A stretch of 64,000 bases of DNA, taken from NCBI GenBank assembly GCA_032191485.1, contig JAVDOI010000004.1, forward strand, positions 20,960,943 through 21,024,942, given 5' to 3'. Below the pieces are notes generated by a model. That model had not been told where the DNA came from, searched no databases, and saw only the letters and a program-made list of their open reading frames with translations. This DNA comes from Leptoclinus maculatus. Taxonomy: Eukaryota > Chordata > Actinopteri > Perciformes > Stichaeidae. Each line of letters begins with the position of its first letter. Positions within the stretch are counted from its first letter, which is position 1. The position numbers and the translations under genes were made by a program. Positions 46,095 to 57,757 of this stretch are shown here, piece after piece.

Positions 46095-47537
46095 TCAGTT
46101 AGATCCGCAGGGTCCAATTGGGTGTCGTTGTCCCTCTCTGTCCACTGGAGCTGCTGCTCTGAGGGGAGTCAGAGTCACTCTGAACAACTCTCCCCTGCAG
46201 CAGCCGCTCATATAGCACTTTGGGGTGACGGTAAAAGTTTTACTTTTTTCCTTCGTCCTGGCCCCTGGGTGTCCAAAAGCGTCCAGGTCTGTGATTTGAT
46301 AATGAAGATTCGTTCTTCGGACCCCTTCTTCTCTCTGCACCGAGGCTAGTTCTTGGACCGGGGCTGCGGGGTCACAGTAGACCTTCTTAATCAACTGGCT
46401 CCAGGTAGTCAGCTCCCAGGGTCCCCTCCAGCCCTCTTTTTCCGCCACTCCTTTTCTCCGGAGAGAAATCCCTCCTTGGCATACACCAATTTCTTTAGGG
46501 CTCTGCCTGCCCAGAGCCCCGTAGTACTCCGTCTCATGGTAACCACCCCTTTGACAGTGGCCACTCTGACATAGGGTGGTAAATCCTGTATGTTGTTGGC
46601 CATTCTTGAGTTCCTGGTTTTCTCCTAGTTTGGAACTGGCTTCAGCTGCCCTATTCCTTGGATTCCTCTTTTCTTGAGTTGCCACAAGCACCAACAGGTA
46701 CTCTTCTCCTTTCTTCAATGCTACCCCCAGTGGTCCTGCCACATCCATGCATATTGACCTCCAGGGTACGGTATTTTTAATGGTGAGTCCTTCCACCCTT
46801 TGTCCTCTCCTCCCTGCGTTGTATCGACCACACAACTCACAGTCTTTGAGGATTCTGCGGACTTCTCGTTCAAGAATCCAAAGGCGCTGCTTCTCCAGTT
46901 CCCTTCGCGTCGGAACGGTGCCTGCATGTCCTAGTGCTTCATGCACTGCCTGCACCACCTCCTTCACGTGCTGATCTGGGACTACCCTTCCTTTGGGTTG
47001 CTCATCCCACTGCTCGATCCCAACAAAGACAATTTTACGCATCTGGACGAAACGGTCCACTTCATCGTTTCCCTTCTGACCCATCGTTTCCCAGCTGACC
47101 CATCCTGCTCCATGCAGTATGATCTGGTGGGGGACACTGCCTTTTTCTGATTCTTTGTTCGGCGCTGGTCTGCTTGGCCCTTCTTCTTGGCCATCGGCTA
47201 CGACCTCATCTTCTTCGTCATCGCGTTGGTCCGGCACCAGGTCTGCTGGTTCGGCCGGCTCCGCCGCTTGCTTCTCAGACGCTTGCTTCTCAGACGCTTG
47301 CTTCTCAGACGCTTGCTTCTCTGACGCTTGCTTCTCTGACGCTTGCTTCTCGGACGCTTGCTTCTCGGACGCTTGCTTCTCGGACGCTTGCTTCTCGGAC
47401 GCTTGCTTCTCGGACGCTTGCTTCTCAGACGCTTGCTTCTCAGACGCTTGCTTCTCGGCCATCTTCCGTGTCTTTGTCTTTGTCTTTGTTGTCTCGAGTC
47501 GCCTTTCTCCCAAAGCCTCTCGTAGAACGTTGAGCAA
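46095..47537 (-). pseudogene. Retroelement frame: repeat-rich N-terminus, integrase-like zinc finger, broken integrase core
   Basis: A 480-codon frame. Residues about 29-93 are thirteen tandem KQASE-type units (47266-47460). Residues about 198-240 form an HHCC zinc finger (HEALGH ... CELC) of the retroviral/gypsy integrase kind. The start of the integrase core follows (ICMDVAGPLG, the first catalytic Asp), but the similarity stops soon after; the second and third acidic residues are not recognisable, and another frame (46409-46603) takes up element-like sequence. A second frame (47198-47710) overlaps the start and may hold a gag-like leader. Deletions and frame changes make a functional integrase unlikely. 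Confidence 0.7.
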
Positions 47538-47788
47538 GGGATGGGATTAGGCTTTGGCCCCTCTACAGCGTCGGTTACGTCTGGTCGATGCTCACTCGAC
47601 GTCTGCAGGCTCTCCTGTGTTGGCTTGGAAATACCACACACAGCTTCGATGCATCGGATGTCTTGCAATCGGACTTTTCTGAGGCTCGGGCGGAGTCCTT
47701 CTCTGCCCAATCACCTCTCCCGGGGCTGGCACACGACCAGCAGCCTCCTGGCTGCCGGGGTTCTTTTTCTTTTACGTTGGGCGCCACG

Positions 47789-49257
47789 TGTTAGATCCGG
47801 GGGTTTCTACAAGCCCGATACGGGGCGTACTAGTTACTCAGCTCTCTATTAAAAGGTTGGTAAGCTGGTGTGGTGAGGAAACTCGCCTGGCTCTGCTAAC
47901 TACCGTTACTCCTGACGTCTACCCTGCTTCCTCCGGTAAATGTGCACTCGGCCGAGGGGCCACCCTGGCCAGGTGCTTCCACCAGTCGCATCAGTTATGG
48001 TAGCTTTCCTCTTCTGGATCCGGGCTCTTGGTGAATTGCCAGGTTAGGTTTTAACGGTTAGGATTGTTAGGAAACCGTAAGGGGTTGTTAAGTGGACTGG
48101 AAACTTGGATAACCATTCAGAACTCTTGTTGTTAGACATACAATAGATTTAACATTTTACTACCACGAGGAACTCTACTACTCATGCAAAATGAATTTTC
48201 AGAGATTTACTTTAAATGCAGATTAGATATTTATTGCAGGATTGTCTTAGCAGGGGTACAGCTCAGCATGCACAAAATAATACTATATTTGACTAGATCA
48301 GATACAATTTCTTATTCGATTATAATGTCCTTTATCTACTCATCAGTGTCGATGCCGAGACTTCGGTGGAGTTGAATCAATGAAGAAATAAATCTTTTCT
48401 GGATCAATGAAGAAACAAATCTTCTTTGGCGGTTGTAGGAGCGGAGGTCCGGCCTAGACCTTCAGCTCCTCCTGTGCGGGACAGCAAAGTCCGTTCAGCG
48501 GTCCTTCGAACTCAGTACAAAGTCTTTAAGGTGTGGCTGTGTCCTTCAGCTGTCCAGTTGTTAAAGTCAAACAGGGGGGAGAGGAAAATCTCCGTCCTTC
48601 TAATCTTTGGTCGCGAACTGTGGTCTTCGCTTCGTGACCAAAAAGGGCGAGGTCCTCCGCTTGTCCGAACGAGGCCCAGTGTCTCGGCCGAGCACTTGAA
48701 CCTCGCGTCGTCCCGCTATGAATCCCGAATTGCCTATGGCATATCATTCTCTTTATAAACTTCCTTTTGGGCTGTTATCTCGCCCCCCCTCACCTCTCAC
48801 ATTAATGGCACATGATTATTATGACTTCATCCATTCTCTAGGTGTCCTCGGTTACACCGAATGCTCTCAGTTCCTTCTTTCTTAATCTTTGACAGACTTC
48901 ACCTAAAGCTACTTCTCGTTTTTATCCTTAGTCACTAACACATCTGTTTCCTACTCTCCTTTCCAGTCTCTTACGCACACACATTTTGAGTTACATCTCG
49001 CAAGGTTTACCGATATATCATTTTCAGTAGATTATATTTATTAAATCACTTTACCTTGCACACATACATTCATTATTATTTGGATTATGTTTGTTAATCA
49101 TTTTACATTGTTACGTAATACACACTGCCCTTTAATATGATTATTTAATTTCAATTATTATGCTTTGTGTCCCTCTGACCTGATCTTCATACTTTGAACA
49201 TGTATTGCTGGCTCAAGGCAGCCTTCCTGGGACCTCAACTCCTTGATTTATTTGACA
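47789..49257 (-). repeat. 5' LTR of the retroelement
   Basis: Upstream LTR in the minus-strand sense, 1469 bp. Differs from its partner at GCACTC/GCACTT, CGCATC/CGCGTC, ATTTTC/ATTCTC and ACACCGAA/ACACCCGAA. Confidence 0.92.
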
Positions 49258-49777
49258 ATAGACATGAGTTGTGTTCAGTCGTCATCATTGACATGATGAA
49301 TTTGTTTGTCTGAGAGCTCATTAATCTAAAATTGTATTGGTATGTGATACAAATATGATGTGTTATCTAGATACTAGTTTTAAGATTTTACAGGTTTCAG
49401 CGTTATGATTTCAGTTTTTTATTGAACTAGACGGATTTGAAGTCGTGACTGGACTGAAAACTCTGGAAACTCTGAAAGTCTGTTTTCCTCTTTCACACTC
49501 GCCTGAAGGAGATCTAACAGATCGAATTGCCTGAGAAAGGAAAAGATAAATAAAGTATTTCAGTGTGCACACCTCTTTGTGCCATGATGTTGTGTCATAC
49601 AGTTGATCATATAACATCATCATATGCTCATCAGAGAAAACAATAATAGTAGATGTTAAAAACTAAATTAATTGGTTAAGTTGAGGGAAAGATCATAGTT
49701 TGTTACGTGTGTGAACGTAGATACACAGTAACTTTTGGTTCACACAGAACTGGTGTTTTTATTAACTAGTGTTCACT

Positions 49778-50040
49778 AGTGATGCACCAATCTGACTTTT
49801 TCAGTCCTGATACTGAAACCTGGTCTTTGGGTCTCTACCGATACTGAGTACCGATATGATACCAGTGTTGGATCACTAATCTGTACTCTGACTGAGGAAC
49901 AGACTGGGGTCATTCTTTGATGTGTAAGACAGCAGATTTACTGACAAATAAACACATAAATGTACTGAATTGTTACTTATTAAAATAATAGTATTTGATA
50001 CCAGATCAGCATATCGTCACGACCCTCTGACACCCACTGT
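49778..50040 (+). mobile_element. Candidate non-autonomous hAT-type fragment
   Basis: TAGTGATGCACCAATCTGAC followed by several GATACTGA/ACCGATA phrases resembles the GATGCACCGAT ends of short fish hAT elements. The other end was not located. Confidence 0.45.
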
Positions 50041-50089
50041 ATTTTAATATTGTATTAACTATGACTAGTAAATTATTTGACCAGGAGAC

Positions 50090-50568
50090 AACCTCCGGTT
50101 CTTTAAAGTTCTTCAAAGCTTCATGTGTTAAAGCTGCATTCTATCTAGTGTCCACCAGGGGGCGACTCCTCTGGTTGTATAGAAGTCTATGAGAAAATGA
50201 CTCTACTTCTCTCTTGATTTATTACCTCAGTAAACATTGTAAACATGAGTTTATGGTCTCAATCTCTAGTTTCAAGTCTTCATCAATACAGCATGATGTT
50301 CACTTAGTAAATTATGGTCCATTTAGAGTCAAACAGACCATAAAGCAGGGTATGCTTTAGGGCGGGGCTACACAGTGATTGACAGGTCTCTACCAGAGAC
50401 GTAGACGGCGTCTCTACGTCACTCCTCCTCAGTCCAGATATGGTCACTTCCTGTTCACTGGTTGCTAAAAAACAACATGGCGACGGCCTAAATGATGAAC
50501 TCCAGGCTTCAAAACATCACAAACCAAAGAGAGACGTCACCATGACGACCACGTCCACTTCTTATACA
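50090..50568 (+). repeat. Dispersed repeat family 1, copy C (nearly full length)
   Basis: Forward copy from AACCTCCGGTTC to CACGTCCACTTCTTATACAC; the longest copy, useful as the family reference. Confidence 0.88.
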
Positions 50569-51449
50569 CAGTGGAATGTTGATCTAAATGTTTCCATCAG
50601 ACATGAAGCCTCATAAAGAGAAAAAGCATCTTGTGTTGATTTACAGATTTAAGTCTATCAGCGTATATTTACACACAGTTTACATGAGAAACATGATCAG
50701 AATGTCCACAAAGGTCCTGAGAGACCACAGAGAGTCTCTGAACTCTGATCACGGTGGGTTTCCACTCAGAAAAGGAGCTTGTGTTCGATGGTGTGAGAAG
50801 AGCCTGTTTTGGGGAAACTCAACCCATTCTAGGCCTCTGGCCAACAGACAGATTAACAACGCTGACAGGCCTCTGTTCATCCCTCACACCCTGACCTCTC
50901 ACCGTCGGGGAGATCCAGAACCACCACACAACAAACCTGCTCTCCGTGGCTCCGCTTCATTGTCCAGGAAAAAAGAAATGCAGCCACGAGCTCATCGCAG
51001 CTAACGAGAGGAACTAAACCACCACGGGAGGGGGGGTACTGAGTCTGGAAACACAGAACGCTGCTCGACTCTTCACGGATCCGTCCGACTCTCCGTCACC
51101 AGAATAAAATATTCTGTTTCACCGCCAACGATCCTCAGAGAAGAATCTAGAGAGAGCTTCAGCGCTGCCAGCAGAGAAAGTGAGAAAGCCAAAGGGAACC
51201 AGTAGGTGACTGAGCTCGCCTTACAACCTCCGGTTCCCACAATGCCAAGCATTTTTTTGTTCCTCAGACCCGGAGGGGGAGAAAAGAGACTCAACCCGAG
51301 TCTTTTATCCGACACCATCATCACGAGTTGGCTGAGTAAACACAGAGCAGAGCTCCCGACCGAGAACCAGAGGATTCCCATCAGCTTATGGTTCACGTTT
51401 ACACCCATCAGATGATTGTGTCCTAATATCTGACTGAATATGAGTTCAT

Positions 51450-51960
51450 AATAATAATAACTTTATATATATATGTATATATATAGCACCTTTCAAAACA
51501 AAGTGACAAAGATCCAGAATCAAAGAGGTAAAACAAGATGGTGCAACATTGTACATGTGATGTAAAAAAGAAGTCAAACGGTAGAAGTGAGTCTTCAGAA
51601 TGGATTTAAAGGAGTTCCACAGCTAAAGGCCAGTTCAGGCTCATAGAGAATCATCATATCGCAGATAAAAGACGGAGCCAGGCCGTTCAAGGCTTTAAAA
51701 ACGAGCTGTAAAATCATAAAATCAGTTGTTAAACTCAAAGATGTGATGTGGTCACTTATCTAACAGCGTTTGAATGTTTCTCCTGCTGAAACCAGTCTAA
51801 AGTACACGGCAGTCGTAAAGTCTGGAGGAGATAAAAGCATGAATGACTCTTTGTAGTTCTGCAGGTCAAAAGGAATGAGCTGCTTTCTGTTTCTCAATTG
51901 AACAAAGTCGCACTGAAACACTTTGGTCACCTGAGCGTCAAAAGTCAGTTCGGAATCAAA
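51450..51960 (+). mobile_element. Decayed LINE-like fragment
   Basis: Starts near TATATAGCACCTTTCAAAAC and contains GCCAGGCCGTTCAAGGCTTT, then GTGATGTGGTC, phrases common in 3' regions of fish LINEs. No reverse transcriptase remains. Confidence 0.45.
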
Positions 51961-52621
51961 AATAAAACATTAGACAAAGGGCCCATGGAGAGATTATTGA
52001 TGCAGCTAGTGCTGAGGTCAGCAGTTTTCCAAAAACTTCCTGGAATTAAATGACTCAAAATCACAGACTGTATATAAGAAATGGAAGTTTGTCCCCTGAC
52101 TTCCTGTGTAATGTGAGCTAAAAGAAAGAGTATTTGACTCTTACATGTTACAGATACATGTTTTAATATAAAACATCGCTGTACCTCACCAGTCTGCATC
52201 CTGAGGTCACATGAGTTCATTCTCAGTCAGGGTTCCTAATTTAATTTAATTGACGTTAAAGCCACAGAGTCTTTAGAAATGAACTATTATCCTGTTGTTC
52301 TTCCTTTAATGTGAACAAAACTAATTAAATCCAAAAGTCAAATTTCAGCCTTTAAGGAGTTGGTTTACCAACGAAATATAAAAAACACATGTTCTTATTT
52401 TCCCATCGTGGCTTCTCATCGTGCAGATTGGTAGCTTTTACTTGAATCTGAATGGAAAAATAAATTGTTCTTATTCCAAGAATGGATTATTACGGACGAA
52501 CAATAACATCGTTAAGAAAAAAGGTCTGAAAGCAACTAGAAGTTTAAAAGTTCCTGATTTATTATCTGTGCTGGAAACAACGCGACACATTTCCTCCCAT
52601 CTCATCTCAGTTCCTTGAAGG

Positions 52622-52910
52622 TAAATATATATAATATAGTATACTATATATAATATACTACATATAATATAGTATACTATATATAGTATAGTATATATAG
52701 TATATTATAGTATATATAGTATAGTATACTATATATAGTATAGTATAGTATAGTATAGTATAGTATAGTATAGTATAGTATAGTATATATAGTATACTAT
52801 ATAAACTATAATATACTATATATAATATACTATATATACTATACTATACTATACTATACTATACTATACTCTATAAACTATAATATACTATATATACTAT
52901 ACTATAAGGT
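52622..52910 (+). repeat. TATAG/TATAC array
   Basis: Self-complementary TATAGTATAC units over nearly 290 bases; TATAG is favoured in the first part and TATAC in the last, so it can fold back on itself. Confidence 0.93.
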
Positions 52911-54164
52911 CTTGGTACAGAAACACGAGGAGATCTGGATTCATTCACACTAAACCAGCTGGTTCTGGAGCTCTAACAATGAGAACGATTGTCTTCATGA
53001 AGGCAGCGGCCTGATATTTGAGTCAGCTGATGCACTGTGGCATCAAACCCACGTACAAAAACATTACATGTTTCACAGATGACTACTGCTCCGTTAAAGA
53101 GGCGTTCTGGTTCTGCTGTGTTCTTGTTGTCGATCGTTCTACGTGAACTTTTCCTTATCTCACCGCTTCTTTACACACCGTTTTATTTTGTGTCTTTTGT
53201 GTGCAGCAGGAAAAAAGTGACGCATTTTTTTTTTTCCGGAACGAGGTTGATTTTTCGGAGCTTTACAACTTTATTTCTCCTTTCAACTTTGACAAAAGCA
53301 GCGCAGACCAGATCCACTTCTTCCCTTCTTACCTTTCCCAATAAAAGCCCATATACACTGTAGCTGCTCCCGGTCTACAGGATCCTGTATCAGGGCCGGT
53401 TGTGTAAATTAATGAAGTCTTTTGGTTTTGTTCACGTGGACACGAATTGTCTGTTGTTGTTTTTTTGTCGCTCAGGACGAAAACAATGTTAAGTCAATTA
53501 GGGTCCTTGTTCGTGGTTTGACACACAAACTAAATGCATTGTGTGATTATGCAACAGTCAGAGCTTGTGACATAATATTAAATATTGAGGAAGACTTCTT
53601 ATGGGGGGTCAGAATGGAGATGGGTCCAACAAAACCACGAGACGGGTGTTTTGTTGTAGTTTTGGTTCCTAAACCTAAACTGTACGTCGTTATTTTCAGC
53701 GGTTTTTAAAAACCTAACAAACTGGTTTTGTTTCCTAAACCAAACTTTTGGTTTGTAACCAAACGTCATCCAGAAAAAAATGTTTGTCCCTGAACACAAA
53801 ACCAAATTTGGGGGACTAGTTCACAAACCAGACTGAGTTGGATCCTGGTAGCTGAGAATCCATTCAAACCTTTGGAAAAGTGTTCACGTCTCTGAACCTT
53901 TTCAATGTGAAGTATTTAGCATTTTTTAACCGTTTATTCGTCAAAGGCCTTCATAGCAGATGTTCTGAACATTTTGTGTAGTTATTCAGTAGATATTTGA
54001 TCAGTCGGTCCAACACTTTGCTCCGGACTGAAATATTTCAACACCTATTGGACAGATTCAGACATTCGTGGTCCTCAGATGATAAACTGTTGATCATCTG
54101 ACCGTTCCTCAATCATGACGTCACTGTATGTGGTTTTTGAGTGAAAGGTCTCCAGAACTTCTGG

Positions 54165-54425
54165 ATGGTTTTGCTGATCCACCTTCTCCTCAAGATGTTT
54201 CTCCATAACTTTGATGATCCACCTTCTCCTCAAGATGTTTCTCCATAACTTTGATGATCCACCTTCTCCTCAAGATGTTTCTCCATAACTTTGATGATCC
54301 ACCTTCTCCTCAAGATGTTTCTCCATAACTTTGATGATCCACCTTCTCCTCAAGATGTTTCTACATAACTTTGATGATCCTCCTTCTCCTCGATATGTTT
54401 CTACATAACTTTGATGATCCCTTTG
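54165..54425 (+). repeat. 40-bp minisatellite, about six copies
   Basis: Unit contains GATGATCCACCTTCTCCTCA and TGTTTCTCCATAACTTT. Confidence 0.95.
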
Positions 54426-57349
54426 CTTCTTTCACCATCACCAGTTCAAAGTCCGGCCATCAGATACTATGAAGAAAATAAGGATAAATGTATCATCATC
54501 TTCATTATTAACACCAGATTTGAAGATTTGTGAAGTGTCTGTTTTCATAAAATAAGTATTTATAAGATTTAAATCTCGTGCTGAAAACAGCAGCAGATTT
54601 TCATCACAGGTTCAATCCTCTTCTCTCTGCAGCTCTGTTGTCATAAATGTAAACTTAGCTCTTAATTATATGTTGGATGACTCAGATCCAGAAGAGATGA
54701 CAGTGAGCAGACTTTAATAGCTCTGTGACCTCCTGTGAACTCTAATTACAGTCAGTGTGAATATTGTTTTGAAAGGATTGTTTCTCATCCAGCTGGAATG
54801 AAACGTGATGGAGGGAGGAAGGAGGGAGAGCGGGAGAACGTCTCCCCCACAGAGGAGTTCTGGTTGTAGAGCTTTAGAGCTCAAAACAAAAGAGGTTTTA
54901 AATCAACGAGGTCTCAAAATGATGTGAACTGACCGCGAACTTTAAACAGCTGGTTAAGTTTAGAGCAGATCACTAATGTTGGGTAAAAGTAACTCACGTT
55001 GATACGTAACTTAAAATAAGTCAGCGTTAACTTTTAGTTTGAACACAAACAGCTTTTGTCTTCTGGGTGAAGGTTCATCCACCTCGACCTCCTCCAGACT
55101 TCATGTGTTCACCACAACAAAGGGTCCTGATTGACTTTCTATTGGCTTTCATGGTGACCACCCCCCAACATATCCTCATGCAACGGATCGTATGATATCT
55201 AAAGAAAGTTAGAAAGTCCTTTGAAAGTTCAGCAACACGTGTCAATTTCTGTTTGTTACAATAATTGAGTATTTTCAAAATTAACTTCTGTCTTTACAGG
55301 AAACCACTCACTTGGGTTTAAGCAACAAAAATACTTAGTTAGGTTCAGGAAAAGTTCATCATTTAAGTTAAAATAACTACATTAGTGTCATCACTGAAGT
55401 AAGTAAGTACATGACAACTAAATCCACGTTGACTTCTCGTCCCACATGAGGAACAAACGCTCTCCTGGCTCACAGATCGCCGTTTTGACTATTTCTGTGA
55501 CATGAAATGCAGTTTGAATGGTTAAAATCCATTCAGCTGTCGTAGATATCATCTTTCTTGTCGTAATGTTTGACCCAGAGAAACAACTAATGCACATTTA
55601 GAACTGTATGAAAAAAACCTTTAAAATGTCTCTTTAACAAGGACGTTGATCTGAGGGAACGTAGGACCCTGGGGCCACCAGGTCGACGTCCACCACAGGG
55701 ACAGGGACTCTCTTGAGGGCGGGAGTTTCCTCTGCAGGCGTGTGTCCCGCCACCGTCCTCTGGCTCTGGGGGACAGCTGTGTCTCTCTGCGGTGTTTGGC
55801 CCCGTGCCCCGGGGGCCGGCAGCTGCCATAAACAAACAAACAGCGCTGAGAGCTACTGGCCCCGGCCCCAGCTTCTCCTTTTTTAAAGACGGAGAGCAGC
55901 CGGCCGGGCCGACCTTCGCTCAGCTCGCTCCATTAAGTCCCAAAAGAGTTTAACGTCACCGTGGAGAGTCGAGCTGGTGGGGAAAATGTTTGCCGGTCAC
56001 TTTATTTATCTGTAAGTCACATTCTAGATGTGACACACACATTGTAAAAACCTGAAAGTTCAAGGAACCTTCAACCAATTTCACATGAGCTTCATCAGTG
56101 AATGGAGTTTGTTCAGATCAGCTCAGAATTGGTTGATGATTTAATTCACATCACTTTTAGAACTTCTCATCTTTAGTGGCCTTAAATTAAAGTGTTAAAA
56201 AGTTCATACTATAAAGTTCATATACTATGTTGAAAGTAAGGAGACCTTGAGTTTGGAAGAGAGCTCAGTTTAAACGGACTTGTAGAAGTTCTTTCAAGAA
56301 ATAGTTAAACATTTTAGGAAACATGCTCATTTACTTTCTTGCTGAAATTTAGAGAAGATTGACACCAGTCCGTCTGTTTAATATGAAGCTAGGGCCAGCA
56401 GGCGGTTAGCTTAGCTTAGCATAAAGACAGAGCAGTGGGAAGCAGCTAGCCTAGCTCTGTCCAAACTGTTTATACAGATTTAATAAAAAAGATAAAAACT
56501 TGTTCATGAGTTACCTTTAGAAGTGATTTTATTTTGTTACCTTCAGACACAGCCAGGCTAGCAGTTTCCCACTGTTTTGAGTCTTTATGCTAAGCTAACT
56601 TGCTAACTGCTAGATATATGAGAGTATCGATCTCCAACTTGCCCAAAAATGTGTAATAATTACTTCAAGTTGCATGAGGATGCTGTTTCCAGAGGACACT
56701 TAAAAGTGATGCACGCAGCTGGGATGACTTGTTGTTGTTGCTTGAGTTTGGATATTAAAGTCGGTGGGGGGGGATCACCTTCTTTTTGTTTATTCTAACA
56801 ATGCGATGACGTGATTCAGACAATATTTCAGATATCTGCTGTTAGCGTTAGCCTTTTTGCTAATTATTATAACATCAGAATCATCCGATCAATGACGACT
56901 TCAATAACGTCAGAAACAACAACATCAATAAATGTTGTCCCAGCCGTGTGCATCGTTGTTTAGTGTCCTCCGGAAACAGCGTCTTACAGTGTTTGTCGTT
57001 TTTGTCATCACATTGATGTTTGTGTCGTCCGGTTGGTGGAGATCTTTCTTCTTCTTCTGTTTGTGTCGTGTCTATTTTAATCCACAGTGCGTTGAGCTCT
57101 CCGGGCCACCGTAGTTGATCCCTGATGTCAGAGCCTCGTGTTGTGGAAATATGAAGCGGTGTGGAGTTGAGCTGTTGATACTGCCATGGCTGACTTCATC
57201 CTCTCTGTGTTTTCAGAAGGCTTTCTCTCCCACAAAGAGAGATTATACCCCCCCCCACACACACACACACACACACGAAGGTTTCTGCTGTTGTTTTTCA
57301 GTTCACTTCACATTAAATAAATGACCTCACATAGTAGTCAAAAAGACGT

Positions 57350-57355
57350 TTTAAT
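57350..57355 (-). terminator. Candidate dpt poly(A) signal
   Basis: ATTAAA on the minus strand about 335 bases after the stop codon; no AATAAA was seen nearer. Confidence 0.4.
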
Positions 57356-57690
57356 CCTATTTCACACAGTATAGTTACATGATTTAGTACAGTTTAGCTG
57401 GAATTAGATGTAAAGTCAAAAGCAGAACAACTTCCTGTGGATTCAAACTTTCATGATGATCCACTTTGGAAAACCACTTTCACATGAGGCCAAAAAGAAG
57501 CCATTTAAATGGAGACACTTTCCAAAGTATCTGGTGAAGACTCTCTGTTACATTACCTCTGATATGAGCAGTCATGCTGCATGCTAAACTAAAGGTTATG
57601 TATAATGTATGTATTGTGTTTTTTGTTTAAACGTGAGAGTAAATATGAGTTCAAACTGTTTATGGGTTGGAAATAAAGATGATTACAAGT

Positions 57691-57757
57691 CTATAAATTT
57701 TCAAATTCACAGTCAAAGTCCGTCATTCTGCACAGGATGTACTTCCACTGCCGATCT
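57691..57757 (-). CDS. dpt: dpt exon 4 (C-terminus)
   Basis: Encodes DRQWKYILCRMTDFDCEFEN and Leu before TAG, close to the human end EYDCEFANV. Acceptor TTTCAG. Confidence 0.93.

Larger units (their letters stand above)
44327..49257 (-). mobile_element. Young LTR retroelement with a shortened interior
   Basis: Two direct repeats (44327-45796, 1470 bp; 47789-49257, 1469 bp) start TG and end CA and show only three substitutions and one indel by eye. ATAG flanks the element at 44323-44326 and 49258-49261 as a 4-bp target duplication. Transcription sense is minus: after the upstream LTR comes TGGCGCCCAACGT (47786-47774), a tRNA-Lys-type primer binding site; before the other LTR comes AAGAAGGGGG (45806-45797), a polypurine tract. 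The 1992-bp interior lacks reverse transcriptase and RNase H, so the copy is non-autonomous. Gypsy-like or endogenous-retrovirus-like; I cannot decide which. Confidence 0.93.
49262..57340. other. Gene-free region with dispersed repeats
   Basis: No gene seen. Contains a hAT-like remnant (49778-50040), family 1 copy C (50090-50568), a LINE-like tail (51450-51960), TATAG arrays (52622-52910) and a 40-bp minisatellite (54165-54420). A GC-richer stretch at about 55660-55930 is not assigned. Confidence 0.55.

Noticed and set aside
50588..51004. 138-codon open frame
   Set aside because: No recognisable domain, no splice or promoter context, and it lies beside a dispersed repeat.
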